64,000 nt of DNA from Dyadobacter sp. CY326 (GTDB taxonomy: Bacteria; Bacteroidota; Bacteroidia; Cytophagales; Spirosomataceae), in assembly GCF_021390515.1 (NCBI RefSeq), contig NZ_JAJUXI010000007.1:124001-188000 (forward strand), in the 5' to 3' direction. Below the pieces are notes generated by a model. The model worked only from the letters and a program-made list of their open reading frames with translations. It searched no databases and was not told the origin of the DNA. The position numbers and the translations under genes were made by a program. Below, one piece after another: positions 7,960-17,798 of this stretch (positions are counted from its first letter, which is position 1; each line of letters starts with the position of its first letter).

Positions 7960-10900
7960 ATGAAAAAAATATTACTACTGCTGTGGTTTGCAGCTTTTGC
8001 ATTACCGTGCGTCTCTCAAAGTCCGCTTTATCTCAAAACCGTATCCTACCTTAATTATCTGAAAATCCAGTGTGATAAGAAATTGGTCGGCGGATTTTCT
8101 GCGCTCGATTATAATCCTGATGATAAGAAATGGACTATTGTATCGGATCGGGATGCGGATAGAATGAATAGCTATATGTTTACTCCTGATTTAGGTAGAG
8201 GTAATCTCAACAAGATCAGCTGGGTTCCACTTAAAAAATTAAATCGGGCTAATGTGGAGTCCTATCGGTTCAATAAGACACTGGGCAAAGAATTTGTTGT
8301 TGTGGAGGACGATGACGATAGCTATATCGGCCGAATCGATAAAGATAATATTGTCCGGCTGTATCCCGCAAAGCCCGGCGCCCAACCGGCTACTAAAAAC
8401 AGGGGTATTGAAAGTCTCACATTCATGCCCGGGTCAAATGATATGTGGTATGCATACGAATCGGGACGTTCGACGGATTGTAAAAAGGATACTTTTACGA
8501 CGTTTTATAAGGTTCGTTACGATGTGAAAACTGCAACATTCGATTTTAAGAGTCAGAAAAAATATACCTATGATTTTAACCGCTGTGAATGCCTTGGGGA
8601 AGAACAGTCTTTTGATGGAAATAATGGCAGTGGGGTCTCAGAAATTCTTGCTTACGGGCCCGATCAGTTTTTGATATTGGAAAGATGCTATAATCAGGAA
8701 ATCAAAACGAATACAGCGCGGATCGTACTAGGGAAAGTTTCGGGAGATAAGATCATCCGTAAAGAAACGTTGTTCGATTTTAAAAATGCTCCCGATAATC
8801 TTAATCCTGGAAACCTGGAAGGAATGGCGTTCGGTCCCATGGAAAACGATTCCTCACGAACAATTTATCTTATTTCCGATGACAACAACGACAGGTCTAA
8901 GCAAACGAGGCTTATTGTTCTGAGCGAAAAAGAGCCTGATAAGGGGAGTTCGATTTATTTCCCCTTGGATTCGGACAGCACTACTTTGACTGAATGTGAC
9001 ACACTGGTGATGCTGAAACCGCAGGGTAAAGAGGCAGCAGATATACTCACCGGCGGTATGTCGCAAGGTTCTGAAAAAGGAGTTGCAAAGCCAAAAACCG
9101 GTTTGTTGTGCAGGCTGGCAATGTGTATTTGCAAACTCAGCGGATGCAAGCCGGGTCTAACTCCCCCCAAGCCGAGTACAATTACATTTGCCAAGGAAGG
9201 GAATATGATATCCAAGGCCCCCAGGATTCTCAGAGCATCAGACCAGGTGAATATTGAAGTCAGGTCGCTCAAATATGACACCGCCAAATATGTGCTTAAC
9301 GGACGTTTCAATACAAGTATCAACTTTCTTACATCACAGAAAGAAACGTCGCCGATCCTGAAATTGCTGCAATATCAAAGCAATAGCCATGCGGCTGCTA
9401 TAATTGCAACTCAGAGAAAGACGTTTTACGATCCCTATCTTGGTGGTAATGCGCGATACACGGTCACACTCGACGCAAAGCCGATCGCACTGAATGTAGC
9501 TCCCAATGATTCTCTCTGGATTACCACGGTTAAAATTCCTAAGGCAACGGATGATCGCGAGCGGCAAAACCTCACATTGACGAAAATAAATGTCGAGAAC
9601 AAATTCCTGCAAGAGGTTTTTACGCAAACCAAGGATGAGTACAAATCCTGGGCTAGAGATAAGGATTTTTTTGATACCTTGTATGCCGAGTATCGGGGGT
9701 ATGCGACGAGAATAGACCGACTTCAGTTGAAGAAATCACTTTTGACGAATGCCGCCAGTTCGTGTAATTGTCCGAAGTACACTGGAAAATTGGCGGATAT
9801 TGACAGCGAAATATGCGACCTGCTGGCAACGATCAAACTCTCGCAAACCCAGTTGTGTGCGCTGGCTACCAGAGTCGCAGAGGATAATGCATGCTGGATG
9901 CGTTCCTGGCTGTGGTATTCCGGCGGAAGCCCGAAACTGAATCCGTTTAGCAAGGTGTCCGTGTCGGAATTTAATAGTCAGTTGAACAAGCGGCTGGCCA
10001 TTGCAGAGGCCCAGTTGCAAATGTATACTGAGTTCTCAAAAATGAACCAGGCAGACTCTCTTCCGTATCTGGAAAAAACGCTCAAACCCCGCATTACAGA
10101 ACTCGTGGCAACTATTGCCAGCTTAAAGGCATTAAAAGAAAAAGGAAATGAACGTAATGAAGAGACGGGCAAATGGTTGACTAATACTGCACAGACAGCG
10201 CAGATTATCAATAAAGTTTTGCTTTACACTACGAGTGACACCATCATACATTGGATGAACCATTATGATGCCAAAGATGAATTCAGGAAAATGAACGGCG
10301 GTGATGCATTGCCTGAAAGAGTTTATGAAAAGGATGTAGTCCACGGCGTGGTTCACAACCTGGCAATCAAGCAGAAGATAACATCGCAGGAGAAGGTGAC
10401 TAAAACAGAACTCAGGACCGAGTTGGATTTAAAGCTGGAACCATTGGCTGATGCGTTCAAAGAGTCGCAGGGGGCCGTTGGTAGGCTTCAAAAATCCGAA
10501 AATGGAAGATCTCAATTTGCACCGGATGCATCACTACCTGTAAATTGCCCAGCGGAAGTGGATCTGTACAATTCAAGTAAAGTCATGATAGAATGGCTGA
10601 ATGAGCAGACAGAGCCGCCACTCGCTGAAATCCAAGAAGCCTATGACGATTTCAACATTGCGGATTCCGGACCCGTCTACCGTTCCCAGGAGACACTAGT
10701 TAGCGAGAGCCGTTCGGCGCTCGGGACCAATATCATATCCTACGAAATTTTTGAAGAAGGGGAAGGCAAGCCCGTCGTGAAGGACCAATACCAAACCTAT
10801 GAAACAGTACGGTTCTGGCCATTCATCAGCGTCAATTATGTATTCGGTTCCCGGGCTTCGGCGATTTATGACAATACGACGAACAGCTTCAAGACTTATA

Positions 10901-11289
10901 CAGAGATGGACAACTTCGAAGTCTTCGCAGGGGCCAAGTGGTACTTCGGTCCTTCCAATGTGACGCGTACACCAAAGCGATCGAAATTCATCCGGAACAC
11001 CGTAGGCAGTACGTATCAGCATAGCCGTGGCAATGGGTTCGGCGGCAAAACATTCATTTTCCTGGGCTTGGGCGTCAGACACAAATTTCTCAAAAACTAC
11101 GGTGTGGGCGCCGGTATCGACATTGTACCGGGCCTGAGCCTCAACGGCGGCGTGAATGTCTATTTTGATAAAAAGTATGAGCTAGTGAACGGCATCGTCC
11201 GGAAAGATTTCGACATCGCCCGATTCAGGGGATTCATGGGATTAGCGATTGATGTGAATGTTGTTACCCGTTTTATCAGCTTGTTTTAA
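7960..11289 (+). CDS. Exported esterase-like phytase-domain protein with coiled coil and C-terminal barrel
   Basis: A 1109-aa envelope protein. The ATG at 7960 is chosen because it gives a clean signal peptide (MKKILLLLWFAAFALPCVSQ); an upstream TTG frame adds 18 unlikely residues. Residues about 20-320 match the esterase-like/phytase-like beta-propeller domain (GGFSALDYN, WTIVSDRDADR, NRGIESLTFMPG, NLEGMAFGP, IYLISDDNNDR). The middle (about 430-900) is helical and charged, with coiled-coil character. The last 200 residues are strand-rich with a porin-like end (FGGKTFIFLGLGVRHKF, then a terminal VVTRFISLF). The combination suggests a propeller displayed on an outer-membrane anchor. Substrate unknown; phosphatase or phytase activity is not shown. 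Confidence 0.75.
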   Translation: MKKILLLLWFAAFALPCVSQSPLYLKTVSYLNYLKIQCDKKLVGGFSALDYNPDDKKWTIVSDRDADRMNSYMFTPDLGRGNLNKISWVPLKKLNRANVESYRFNKTLGKEFVVVEDDDDSYIGRIDKDNIVRLYPAKPGAQPATKNRGIESLTFMPGSNDMWYAYESGRSTDCKKDTFTTFYKVRYDVKTATFDFKSQKKYTYDFNRCECLGEEQSFDGNNGSGVSEILAYGPDQFLILERCYNQEIKTNTARIVLGKVSGDKIIRKETLFDFKNAPDNLNPGNLEGMAFGPMENDSSRTIYLISDDNNDRSKQTRLIVLSEKEPDKGSSIYFPLDSDSTTLTECDTLVMLKPQGKEAADILTGGMSQGSEKGVAKPKTGLLCRLAMCICKLSGCKPGLTPPKPSTITFAKEGNMISKAPRILRASDQVNIEVRSLKYDTAKYVLNGRFNTSINFLTSQKETSPILKLLQYQSNSHAAAIIATQRKTFYDPYLGGNARYTVTLDAKPIALNVAPNDSLWITTVKIPKATDDRERQNLTLTKINVENKFLQEVFTQTKDEYKSWARDKDFFDTLYAEYRGYATRIDRLQLKKSLLTNAASSCNCPKYTGKLADIDSEICDLLATIKLSQTQLCALATRVAEDNACWMRSWLWYSGGSPKLNPFSKVSVSEFNSQLNKRLAIAEAQLQMYTEFSKMNQADSLPYLEKTLKPRITELVATIASLKALKEKGNERNEETGKWLTNTAQTAQIINKVLLYTTSDTIIHWMNHYDAKDEFRKMNGGDALPERVYEKDVVHGVVHNLAIKQKITSQEKVTKTELRTELDLKLEPLADAFKESQGAVGRLQKSENGRSQFAPDASLPVNCPAEVDLYNSSKVMIEWLNEQTEPPLAEIQEAYDDFNIADSGPVYRSQETLVSESRSALGTNIISYEIFEEGEGKPVVKDQYQTYETVRFWPFISVNYVFGSRASAIYDNTTNSFKTYTEMDNFEVFAGAKWYFGPSNVTRTPKRSKFIRNTVGSTYQHSRGNGFGGKTFIFLGLGVRHKFLKNYGVGAGIDIVPGLSLNGGVNVYFDKKYELVNGIVRKDFDIARFRGFMGLAIDVNVVTRFISLF

Positions 11290-11302
11290 CCATCTTCCAT
11301 CA

Positions 11303-12331
11303 ATGAAAAAGTTATATTACCTCCTGCTTCTGGTACTTACCCTGGCATGTGACGATGAAAAGGCCCTTGTTTTTGAAAACCAGGAACTGAACGGCGTGAC
11401 CTATCTCAAAGATCCTATGCTGGAAACGGGCGCCGTTCTTGCCCCCAAACTCGACGTATACCTGTATGACGGCGATACCACCAAAAATTTCCTTCAAAAA
11501 ACCACAGGAGACGATAAGGGCAAATTCCGTTTCATCTTCCAGCCGAGGCAAAAGGACCGCATACGAGTCGTTAGCGAATTCAGAGACAGCGCTTCTCTCC
11601 TATACAGGGCCAGTGCGAATGCGGACGGATTTAAAGACAGCTTAATTCTGCGCCCACAATACAACATGGGATTAATCAAAGTGAAGACTAATGACGTGAA
11701 CGGCGCCCCTCTTGTTGGGATGAATGTTTACGTTTTTACAAATCCAAGCCTGGCAGCAGCGGCACGAACAGGGACACCGATCGGTGCAATTAGGACTATG
11801 AAATCGAATGAGAGAGCAATCGCTTTCTTTCACGGTCTTGGCCAGGACAACTACTACGTTGTCGGAAAAAAAGATTCTGTGACCGCCACATTGGTTGATA
11901 CCGTCGTGGTATCCGCCTCACCAGCTTATAAATCAACCGCAAAAGGGAAAGATTTAACCTTGCAACAGCCGCTCGAAATGAGGATCTATGAAGCACCTGT
12001 CCTCTACACCGTATCGGTAAAATCTAAGAACGATCAGGCACTGGCTGGAATTGACGTTTATATTTTCAGTAGTCTGGCGCAAGCAAAATCGGTTTTAGCA
12101 GAGGCCACAAATTTCATTATGAAGCAAAGGACAGGCAGCAATGGTAAAGCCGAATTCAGACGCCTTCCTACTGGAGACTTTTATCTGGCTGCAAACGGCA
12201 AATTCATGGGCCCAGACTCTCTGATCGTAAAGTATGCCATTCATCCTAATCCGATCAGTTTTCCCATCAAAACTCCATCTACGGACACAAAATCGAGAAA
12301 TTTGGATCTAACCATCGTTACTGACGACTAA
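11303..12331 (+). CDS. Lipoprotein with two CarboxypepD_reg-like repeats
   Basis: A 343-aa lipoprotein; the ATG at 11303 gives MKKLYYLLLLVLTLACDDEK with lipobox LTLAC, whereas the longer frame starting at 11258 lies inside the preceding gene. The body holds repeated beta-sandwich units of about 110 residues: LIKVKTNDVNGAPLVGMNVY ... and YTVSVKSKNDQALAGIDVY ..., each followed by a FTNPS/FSSLAQAK-like loop and a FFHGLGQDNYYV or FRRLPTGDFYLA motif. These look like surface-exposed CarboxypepD_reg/SpaA-like repeats. It follows the phytase-like gene by 13 bp, so both are probably expressed together as an outer-surface pair. Function unknown. Confidence 0.8.
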   Translation: MKKLYYLLLLVLTLACDDEKALVFENQELNGVTYLKDPMLETGAVLAPKLDVYLYDGDTTKNFLQKTTGDDKGKFRFIFQPRQKDRIRVVSEFRDSASLLYRASANADGFKDSLILRPQYNMGLIKVKTNDVNGAPLVGMNVYVFTNPSLAAAARTGTPIGAIRTMKSNERAIAFFHGLGQDNYYVVGKKDSVTATLVDTVVVSASPAYKSTAKGKDLTLQQPLEMRIYEAPVLYTVSVKSKNDQALAGIDVYIFSSLAQAKSVLAEATNFIMKQRTGSNGKAEFRRLPTGDFYLAANGKFMGPDSLIVKYAIHPNPISFPIKTPSTDTKSRNLDLTIVTDD

Positions 12332-12811
12332 TTTATTGGCACCGTAAACCACAATATGTTAAGAAAAAGCATTCATCTTCAACGCTGGTGCACCGATATG
12401 AGGGTGCGTAAACTTCCAAAAGGTTGAACCTGCCCAATAGGGAATGATATTTAGAACAGGGTAATTAAAAATCTGATGGTAACTACCCTAAGTTAAGTTA
12501 ACTATTGAGTGTTATTTTCTTGTTCGACGATTTACGTCAAGCATTGTCAGCTAGCGCCTTTGCATCATTAAGAATTTTATAGTTAGTGGAAAACATATTA
12601 ATTAAACTTACTCACTTCAATCTACGGCAGAGTAACTTACTCTATTGATATCCACGTATTAAAGAATTTTGATATTTAAGCATCTAAGATCGACTGCCCA
12701 TGGAATGTTAAGACACTTCTAGATTATGATGATGGTTGAAGAAAGCCAGCCATTTATCTTATTCAATGCAATTAAATATTGAATTGGAAAAATCAAAAAC
12801 AAATTAAGTTT
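12332..12811. other. Intergenic region, 480 bp
   Basis: AT-rich with many stops in all frames. I see no gene, RNA or repeat. It probably holds the promoter of the ferritin-like gene at 12812, but no clear -33/-7 pair could be picked out. Confidence 0.5.
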
Positions 12812-13807
12812 ATGGCCTCACAACCAAGAATTTTCGAATTAATGGCAGTTCCGCAGGAACGGCATGACATAGCGTGGCTTGTGGAGAGTATTCGGGAGGC
12901 AATTAAAGTCGAATTTGCCACTATGCCACCATACCTGACGGCGACTTGGTCGATCAAAGAAGCATTTAATCCTGTCGCAACTTCTATAAGGGATATTGTA
13001 AAGGAGGAAATGCTACACATGGCAATAATGTGTAATCTTTTGGTAGCACTAGGCGAGACGCCTAGCCTAAACACGGATGAAGGTGTACCAACGTTTCCCG
13101 GACCATTGCCTGGTGGTATAAATCCTACTTTGGTCGTTCCCTTGAGAGGGCTGAATCGAGAGGGAGTTAGGATTTTCATGGAAATAGAATTGCCTGAGGG
13201 TGGGCCAGTCGCCTTTGCAGACACATTTCCAACTATTGGCGCATTTTATTCAGCAATACTTGATGCGTTTGTAAGCTTAAATCCACCGTTAGACACGACC
13301 AGACAGCTTGAAGGACCCCTAGGGCTTAAAAAAATTGCAACTCTGGCTGATGTTCAGAATGGTATTAAGCTGATAGTACATCAGGGCGAGGGTTCTCAGG
13401 AATCTCCGGAGGATACAGGCCCTGGCGATTTAGCACACTACTACCGTTTTGGGGAGATATACCATGGCAAAAAAATGCTTAAAGATTCATCCACTGGAAG
13501 ATGGGATTTTATTGGAGCCGAAGTCCCATTTCCCGACGCTTGGCCTATGGCTGATGTGCCAGTCGGCGGGTATAGGCAGACCGATGTACCTGATGCAACT
13601 GTCTGGCAGCTTATTGAAGAATTTGACCGAAATTTCACCACGATGTTAGATCATCTGCAGGCGGCTTGGATGCTCGGTAGTCTTAGCGAGTTGTCCACAG
13701 CAATAATTACAATGTTTACATTACAGGATCCCGCGGTGAGCTTAATGCAAAAGCCACTTCCCAATGGCAATGGTAATTACGGCCCTTGCTTTCGCCTTCT
13801 ACGATAG
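12812..13807 (+). CDS. Ferritin-like domain protein (VioB/RebD-type PF12902)
   Basis: A 331-aa soluble protein. The ATG at 12812 is preferred over an upstream TTG that adds 11 lysine/asparagine-rich residues. Residues about 20-200 match the ferritin-like domain found in iminophenylpyruvate dimer synthases (VioB, RebD, StaD): EAIKVEFATMPPYLTA, then IVKEEMLHMAIMCNLLVALGE with the paired Glu and ExxH di-iron ligands, then a FPGPLPGG loop. A second helix pair (DNFTTMLDHLQAAW-like, EEFDRNF) follows. It lacks the large N-terminal extension of VioB, so it is the domain alone. In other genomes such proteins occur in oxidative secondary-metabolite or pigment loci; a tyrosinase lies 5 kb away. Substrate unknown. 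Confidence 0.8.
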   Translation: MASQPRIFELMAVPQERHDIAWLVESIREAIKVEFATMPPYLTATWSIKEAFNPVATSIRDIVKEEMLHMAIMCNLLVALGETPSLNTDEGVPTFPGPLPGGINPTLVVPLRGLNREGVRIFMEIELPEGGPVAFADTFPTIGAFYSAILDAFVSLNPPLDTTRQLEGPLGLKKIATLADVQNGIKLIVHQGEGSQESPEDTGPGDLAHYYRFGEIYHGKKMLKDSSTGRWDFIGAEVPFPDAWPMADVPVGGYRQTDVPDATVWQLIEEFDRNFTTMLDHLQAAWMLGSLSELSTAIITMFTLQDPAVSLMQKPLPNGNGNYGPCFRLLR

Positions 13808-13873
13808 AAAGCATTATCATTTGTATGAATAGAGTGAAACTTCAGAATTGAAAAAACCTTAAATTCTTAGGAT

Positions 13874-14905
13874 ATGACATCATTCAGAAATGTTCAAAAT
13901 GCCCTTGATCGCATTTTAGGTGGCGGAGCTATGCCCAATCATGGCGCATTTTGGAGAGACATTGACCGTGACAAGTTTGTCGAGCTGACCGTTTATGGAT
14001 TGAAACTCGTTGTGATTGGTCAACCTGCTGAATCAAACCTGATTAAATCGCTTCGGGCCTTAGCTCCGTTCGGCTCTGACGCAACCCCCCCGACGCCTGG
14101 TTCGTATTTTCCAAGAATGCCCAAAAATAGACCGCCGGCAACTGAGGAGGACTTAATACTGATTGAGTCATGGATAGAGGAAGGATGCCCTCCAGGGGAT
14201 GCCGGGGATGAGCACAGTTTTCTAGTTTCAGAAATAAAGCGTAATGAAGATCCGGACGAGAAACACGTCCGCTATTGGCAAGCCGTCGACGACTTTTTTC
14301 TGCCAATACCTCAGTGCATGACCAGCGACGAAACGAAGATACATGTAAACAGAATGCATGCACTTGCGTTTCAATTTTGGATACAACAGGTTTTTCCCGA
14401 GGGTGATGAATCTGCTTGGCCGAATTACATGCACAATACCGACAACTTGGATAGCTTCAAATATGTCAGGCAACATCAACGAAGATTAATTCAGAAGTTT
14501 TACGGCAATTCCCAGGATGAAATATTCGAATCATTCTGGAAATTTGGCGCCAACCTTCTTCCAGAAGACCCATCCAGTTGCGCGCGTTCTAAGCACACGA
14601 TGAATAGTGTTGATGACTGGTTTTATTGGGCACCACATCTCGATGCGACATTGACTGCTACGGACTCATCTCCAGTTGACTTGGCTATGGCCAGAGCCTG
14701 GCAAATTGGGCTAATTGCAGATGGACTGCTCCGTAAAGATGCTGATCGACCCTTAGAAATGCGTATGCCAATTCCAGATTTTGCAGAGAATGAACCAGAT
14801 CTGAAGGAAAGAGTCATGCGTATGTGGGGTAATGCGGGCGCCGCTGACTTACAGAAGAAGATGAAAGAGCGGGCGGCGCAATTCTTCTTACGAGGCAACG
14901 TGTAG
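13874..14905 (+). CDS. Unrecognised partner of the ferritin-like gene
   Basis: A 343-aa soluble protein starting 66 bp after the ferritin-like gene on the same strand. The N-terminal 120 residues contain a pattern reminiscent of cytochrome-c-like/PSD-type domains (PAESNLIKSLRALAPFG, FPRMPKNRPPATEEDL, IESWIEEGCPPG), yet there is no CxxCH haem motif, so haem binding is not supported. The remaining 220 residues are helical, with His and Trp-rich stretches (HVNRMHALAFQFWIQ, SVDDWFYWAPHLDATL). No signal peptide. The co-occurrence with the ferritin-like protein suggests a joint oxidative function, which is inference. Confidence 0.65.
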   Translation: MTSFRNVQNALDRILGGGAMPNHGAFWRDIDRDKFVELTVYGLKLVVIGQPAESNLIKSLRALAPFGSDATPPTPGSYFPRMPKNRPPATEEDLILIESWIEEGCPPGDAGDEHSFLVSEIKRNEDPDEKHVRYWQAVDDFFLPIPQCMTSDETKIHVNRMHALAFQFWIQQVFPEGDESAWPNYMHNTDNLDSFKYVRQHQRRLIQKFYGNSQDEIFESFWKFGANLLPEDPSSCARSKHTMNSVDDWFYWAPHLDATLTATDSSPVDLAMARAWQIGLIADGLLRKDADRPLEMRMPIPDFAENEPDLKERVMRMWGNAGAADLQKKMKERAAQFFLRGNV

Positions 14906-15359
14906 GGGATAAAAAATATTGGGTTAAGCATTTCTTGTTGCTTTGAAGCGAATGGGGTTTGCAAATCAAATGAAGTGACAAGGATTCCGGTCTCTTGCAC
15001 TTGGCAAGTTGGAGGGAAGGTTGGGATACAGCTGCGAGACCGCTGATCGACAGTTAGCCCATGTACGTCGGAGCAGCACAAATCGTGCCTGCGATAGAGC
15101 GACGTTTATTGAGCAGAGGCCAGTTATGATGCAACTTTATGCGGGTCATCTTGTCAAGATTTTATTAAATAAATTGTGTTCCAAAACCTCAGGCTAATGA
15201 ACTCAGTAAGAAGTTGGGTATTTAATATGCCGATGGCGCAGCACGGCCACAATGATGAAGCCGAAGCTAAATTGTTTCGTTAATAATTAGTGTGGCTCTT
15301 GTTAATCGGCGTGATGAGTAAGTTTGGTGATTGTAAATTAATGTTACTAAGGAGAATTC
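14906..15359. other. Intergenic region, 454 bp
   Basis: No convincing gene. A good Shine-Dalgarno sequence (aaggag, 15349-15354) lies at its right end and marks the TTG start at 15360. The rest shows no repeat or RNA fold that I can support. Confidence 0.5.
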
Positions 15360-15968
15360 TTGGCCTCTATTTTTAATAGTTCCATCCCGGGATATAAAAA
15401 TTTTAACAACTTGTCACTTCAACCACTTCAGCTTATGAGCATAACCGCACAATCTTTTACTGGAGTTTCCGAACGTGGAGACATCAATGAAGCATTAAAC
15501 AACGCAATTGCATTAGTGAAAGAGCATCTGACCACCGATCTGGTTAGCTGGAAATTAAAAGAGATATCGGGCACAAACGGTGGATTTATTCTAGTCACAC
15601 ATCTCGCCGTTAAAATTGAAGCTGTAGTCGGGTCAGGCGCCAATTTATTTGGCGACGCAAACGGAACTAGTGGTCAGGGAGCGGCCGAAGTGCCTGTATT
15701 TCTTTCTGGCCGTATCTCCGGATTTGAAGGCGTTGATTTTTGCCAGGACGGCGCAGTTTTTCGGCTGAATACTTTTGCTAGGGAATACCGCTTGAAGACA
15801 GGCAATGAGGAGGTTGAGGGGATTTTGCAAGTTGCATCAAAACAAGGAAGTGCTCTGGCAATTGCCGGATATAAGCGATTTGAGTCAGAGTGTCAGTATA
15901 TCGAAGTTTACTATGCCGGTCCTGTTGACGATACGATTCGGTTACTTGGAGGGGAGTTGCCCAAGTAA
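15360..15968 (+). CDS. Hypothetical protein, 202 aa, probable TTG start
   Basis: An unrecognised soluble protein. The TTG at 15360 is preceded by an unusually strong ribosome-binding site (aaggaga ending five bases upstream), which is why I keep it; the alternative ATG is at 15435. The central part (INEALNNAIALVKEHLT, then WKLKEISGTNGGF, then a strand LAVKIEAVV) has a helix followed by strands somewhat like small dodecin-type or ligand-binding folds, but no family is clear. The C-terminus is strand-rich. It follows the 343-aa gene by 454 bp and may or may not share its role. Confidence 0.6.
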   Translation: MASIFNSSIPGYKNFNNLSLQPLQLMSITAQSFTGVSERGDINEALNNAIALVKEHLTTDLVSWKLKEISGTNGGFILVTHLAVKIEAVVGSGANLFGDANGTSGQGAAEVPVFLSGRISGFEGVDFCQDGAVFRLNTFAREYRLKTGNEEVEGILQVASKQGSALAIAGYKRFESECQYIEVYYAGPVDDTIRLLGGELPK

Positions 15969-16623
15969 ATTTGAGCCTCTGAACGTAATCAGAATTGTAC
16001 ATATCATTCAAGATGCAATGGCTTTGTTGCCGGATTTTTGAACGTAGCGGTTTGAAATCCGGCTGCATTTAAACAGATTTTAATGCTAAAAAGCAGATCG
16101 ATTTTCTTTGGAGGCACTCTTTTGAATGTCATAGATAAAAATCAATCTAGGTGCAAAGGAAATATTTTTCTTATGTTGTGAAATATAGAACCGAGAATTG
16201 CTACTGTGAGATAACGCGGACAGATGTACCAACAACTACGGGAAAAAGACAAGGTAGAACCCATTTTACATTGAAAGCATTTTGCCATGAACAAATTACT
16301 CTACCGATCTGTCAAAGGAAGCTCACCAAAGACTTCAGGACAGAAGGTTGTCAAACCATGATGATTTATTTGGGACTCGACGAAGTTGAAGCTTGCTTTC
16401 AGGGTAGAGCTGCGTGTTTCGCCTGGCTGGCAGTATGTTCCGTTAAAGGATACGGCTTTAATTTGCTGGAAGGCATCAGCAGAATTAAATGGATATGAGA
16501 CTTTTTGAAAACGTTGCTTGTTGACGCGACCGCGGGAAGCATTCGCGATTGCGTCGTACCGTAAAGACACGATTTAATAACCCTGCTGATTGATTGAACC
16601 TGCGGAAAATCCCCGTATTAATA
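15969..16623. other. Intergenic region, 655 bp, no supported gene
   Basis: Frames of 89-115 codons run on both strands over 16151-16570 and overlap each other, but neither shows a recognisable domain, a ribosome-binding site or operon context. Given the decayed subtilase next door, this stretch is probably degenerated sequence. Confidence 0.45.
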
Positions 16624-17410
16624 CTACAGAAGTCGCCTAATATTATTGATAGTGGGAGCAGTTATCACCAAAGCAAAATCTTGAAAATCTCCTTTAAAAG
16701 AGTTATAAGCACTTACCTGTAAAATATAGCGACCTGGAAGAGCCTGAGGAAGTCGGATCGTTCTACGTTATTTTTTCGATCGGGCGTTTTCAGAAGCTGA
16801 TTTGCAACAGCTCCTTGATTGCCCGTCCATTTTTGCGGCGGATCCGCAACCGGCAGGTACTGCAGGGTTATATTTAGGTCATTTTGAATCGAGCGTCCGG
16901 GAGCATCTGTATAAGCAAGACAAATTCTCAACCAGTCTGTGTTTGGAAGATCAAACTCGTACCGAAAACGCTGACCGGTTCGAACCATATGTTGACTAGG
17001 ATCATTCCAGGAGTCAATAAAACAAAGGTCAAAGTTCTCTGCAGAATTTGGTATGGTCCTGACCATATCAACGCATCCAAATCCCTGGTGAAAATTGGGC
17101 AAATCGGCATGTTCAGCAATTGCGCTACGCCCGGTCAGCATTTGAGTACCGTTTATAAGGGTTGCTTTTACTAACGCAGCACTTGGCTGGTCCCACCCTT
17201 CGTTGGCTACATAGTATTCTCGAACCAGTGCTGCGCACCCCGACACCAGGGGAGCAGCCATACTTGTCCCGCCCATATATGCGTAACTGGCAGTTGAATA
17301 AGGTCCCCAGAAACTTCTAAAAGGTGCTAACTTCGACTTGGTAGATAAAATATCATTCCCTGGCGCGACTAAGTCGGGTGTTCGGCAATGCGTGCAATTA
17401 AAACGAAGCC
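16624..17410 (-). pseudogene. Subtilisin-like protease (S8), decayed remnant
   Basis: The longest clean frame (16713-17276) starts at MGGTSMAAPLVSG, the catalytic-serine motif of subtilases. Reading upstream in the same frame gives TPDLVAPGNDIL, the usual lead-in to that motif, and then an in-frame TAA just before 17410. At the other end a frameshift near 16760 switches the correct frame: the alternative frame reads LPQALPGRYILQVSAYNS and QDFALVITAPT and stops at 16624-16626, a typical subtilase C-terminal sandwich ending. The catalytic Asp and His regions are missing. At least one stop and one frameshift show that it is dead. An open but unrecognisable stretch continues to about 17600. Confidence 0.8.
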
Positions 17411-17798
17411 TTTTACCTTATTGAGGACTTACCTGAATGTGGCAATCAACCCCGCCCAACACAAGAGCAAATTCTGAATTCCTAATATCGCTTGATGCCT
17501 TACGCAAATGCCTCTGACAAATGGATAAAATCCTGTTTACAGATTGATTGCCAGCTACTGCAACATGCGCTTCTGATTGCCGGTGTGTGAGACAAATCTG
17601 ATGTATTATTGAATAGATTCAAGCCCAGTCCCGTCATAGGAGCAATCTGATTTTTTTTCCGGACAATTAGTATTTACCAATCAGTAGTGGTGTAGGCCGG
17701 TACATTGCGAAAAAAAAAACAAGAAGAACATAAATTTAGAGCCTGGTATATTATCAAGTCTGCCCTTGAAAAATCTATTTACTTGACAACGATCAACT

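Noticed and set aside
16151-16570. Overlapping frames on both strands upstream of the subtilase remnant
   Set aside because: They mutually overlap, and neither resembles a protein family; probably decayed DNA.
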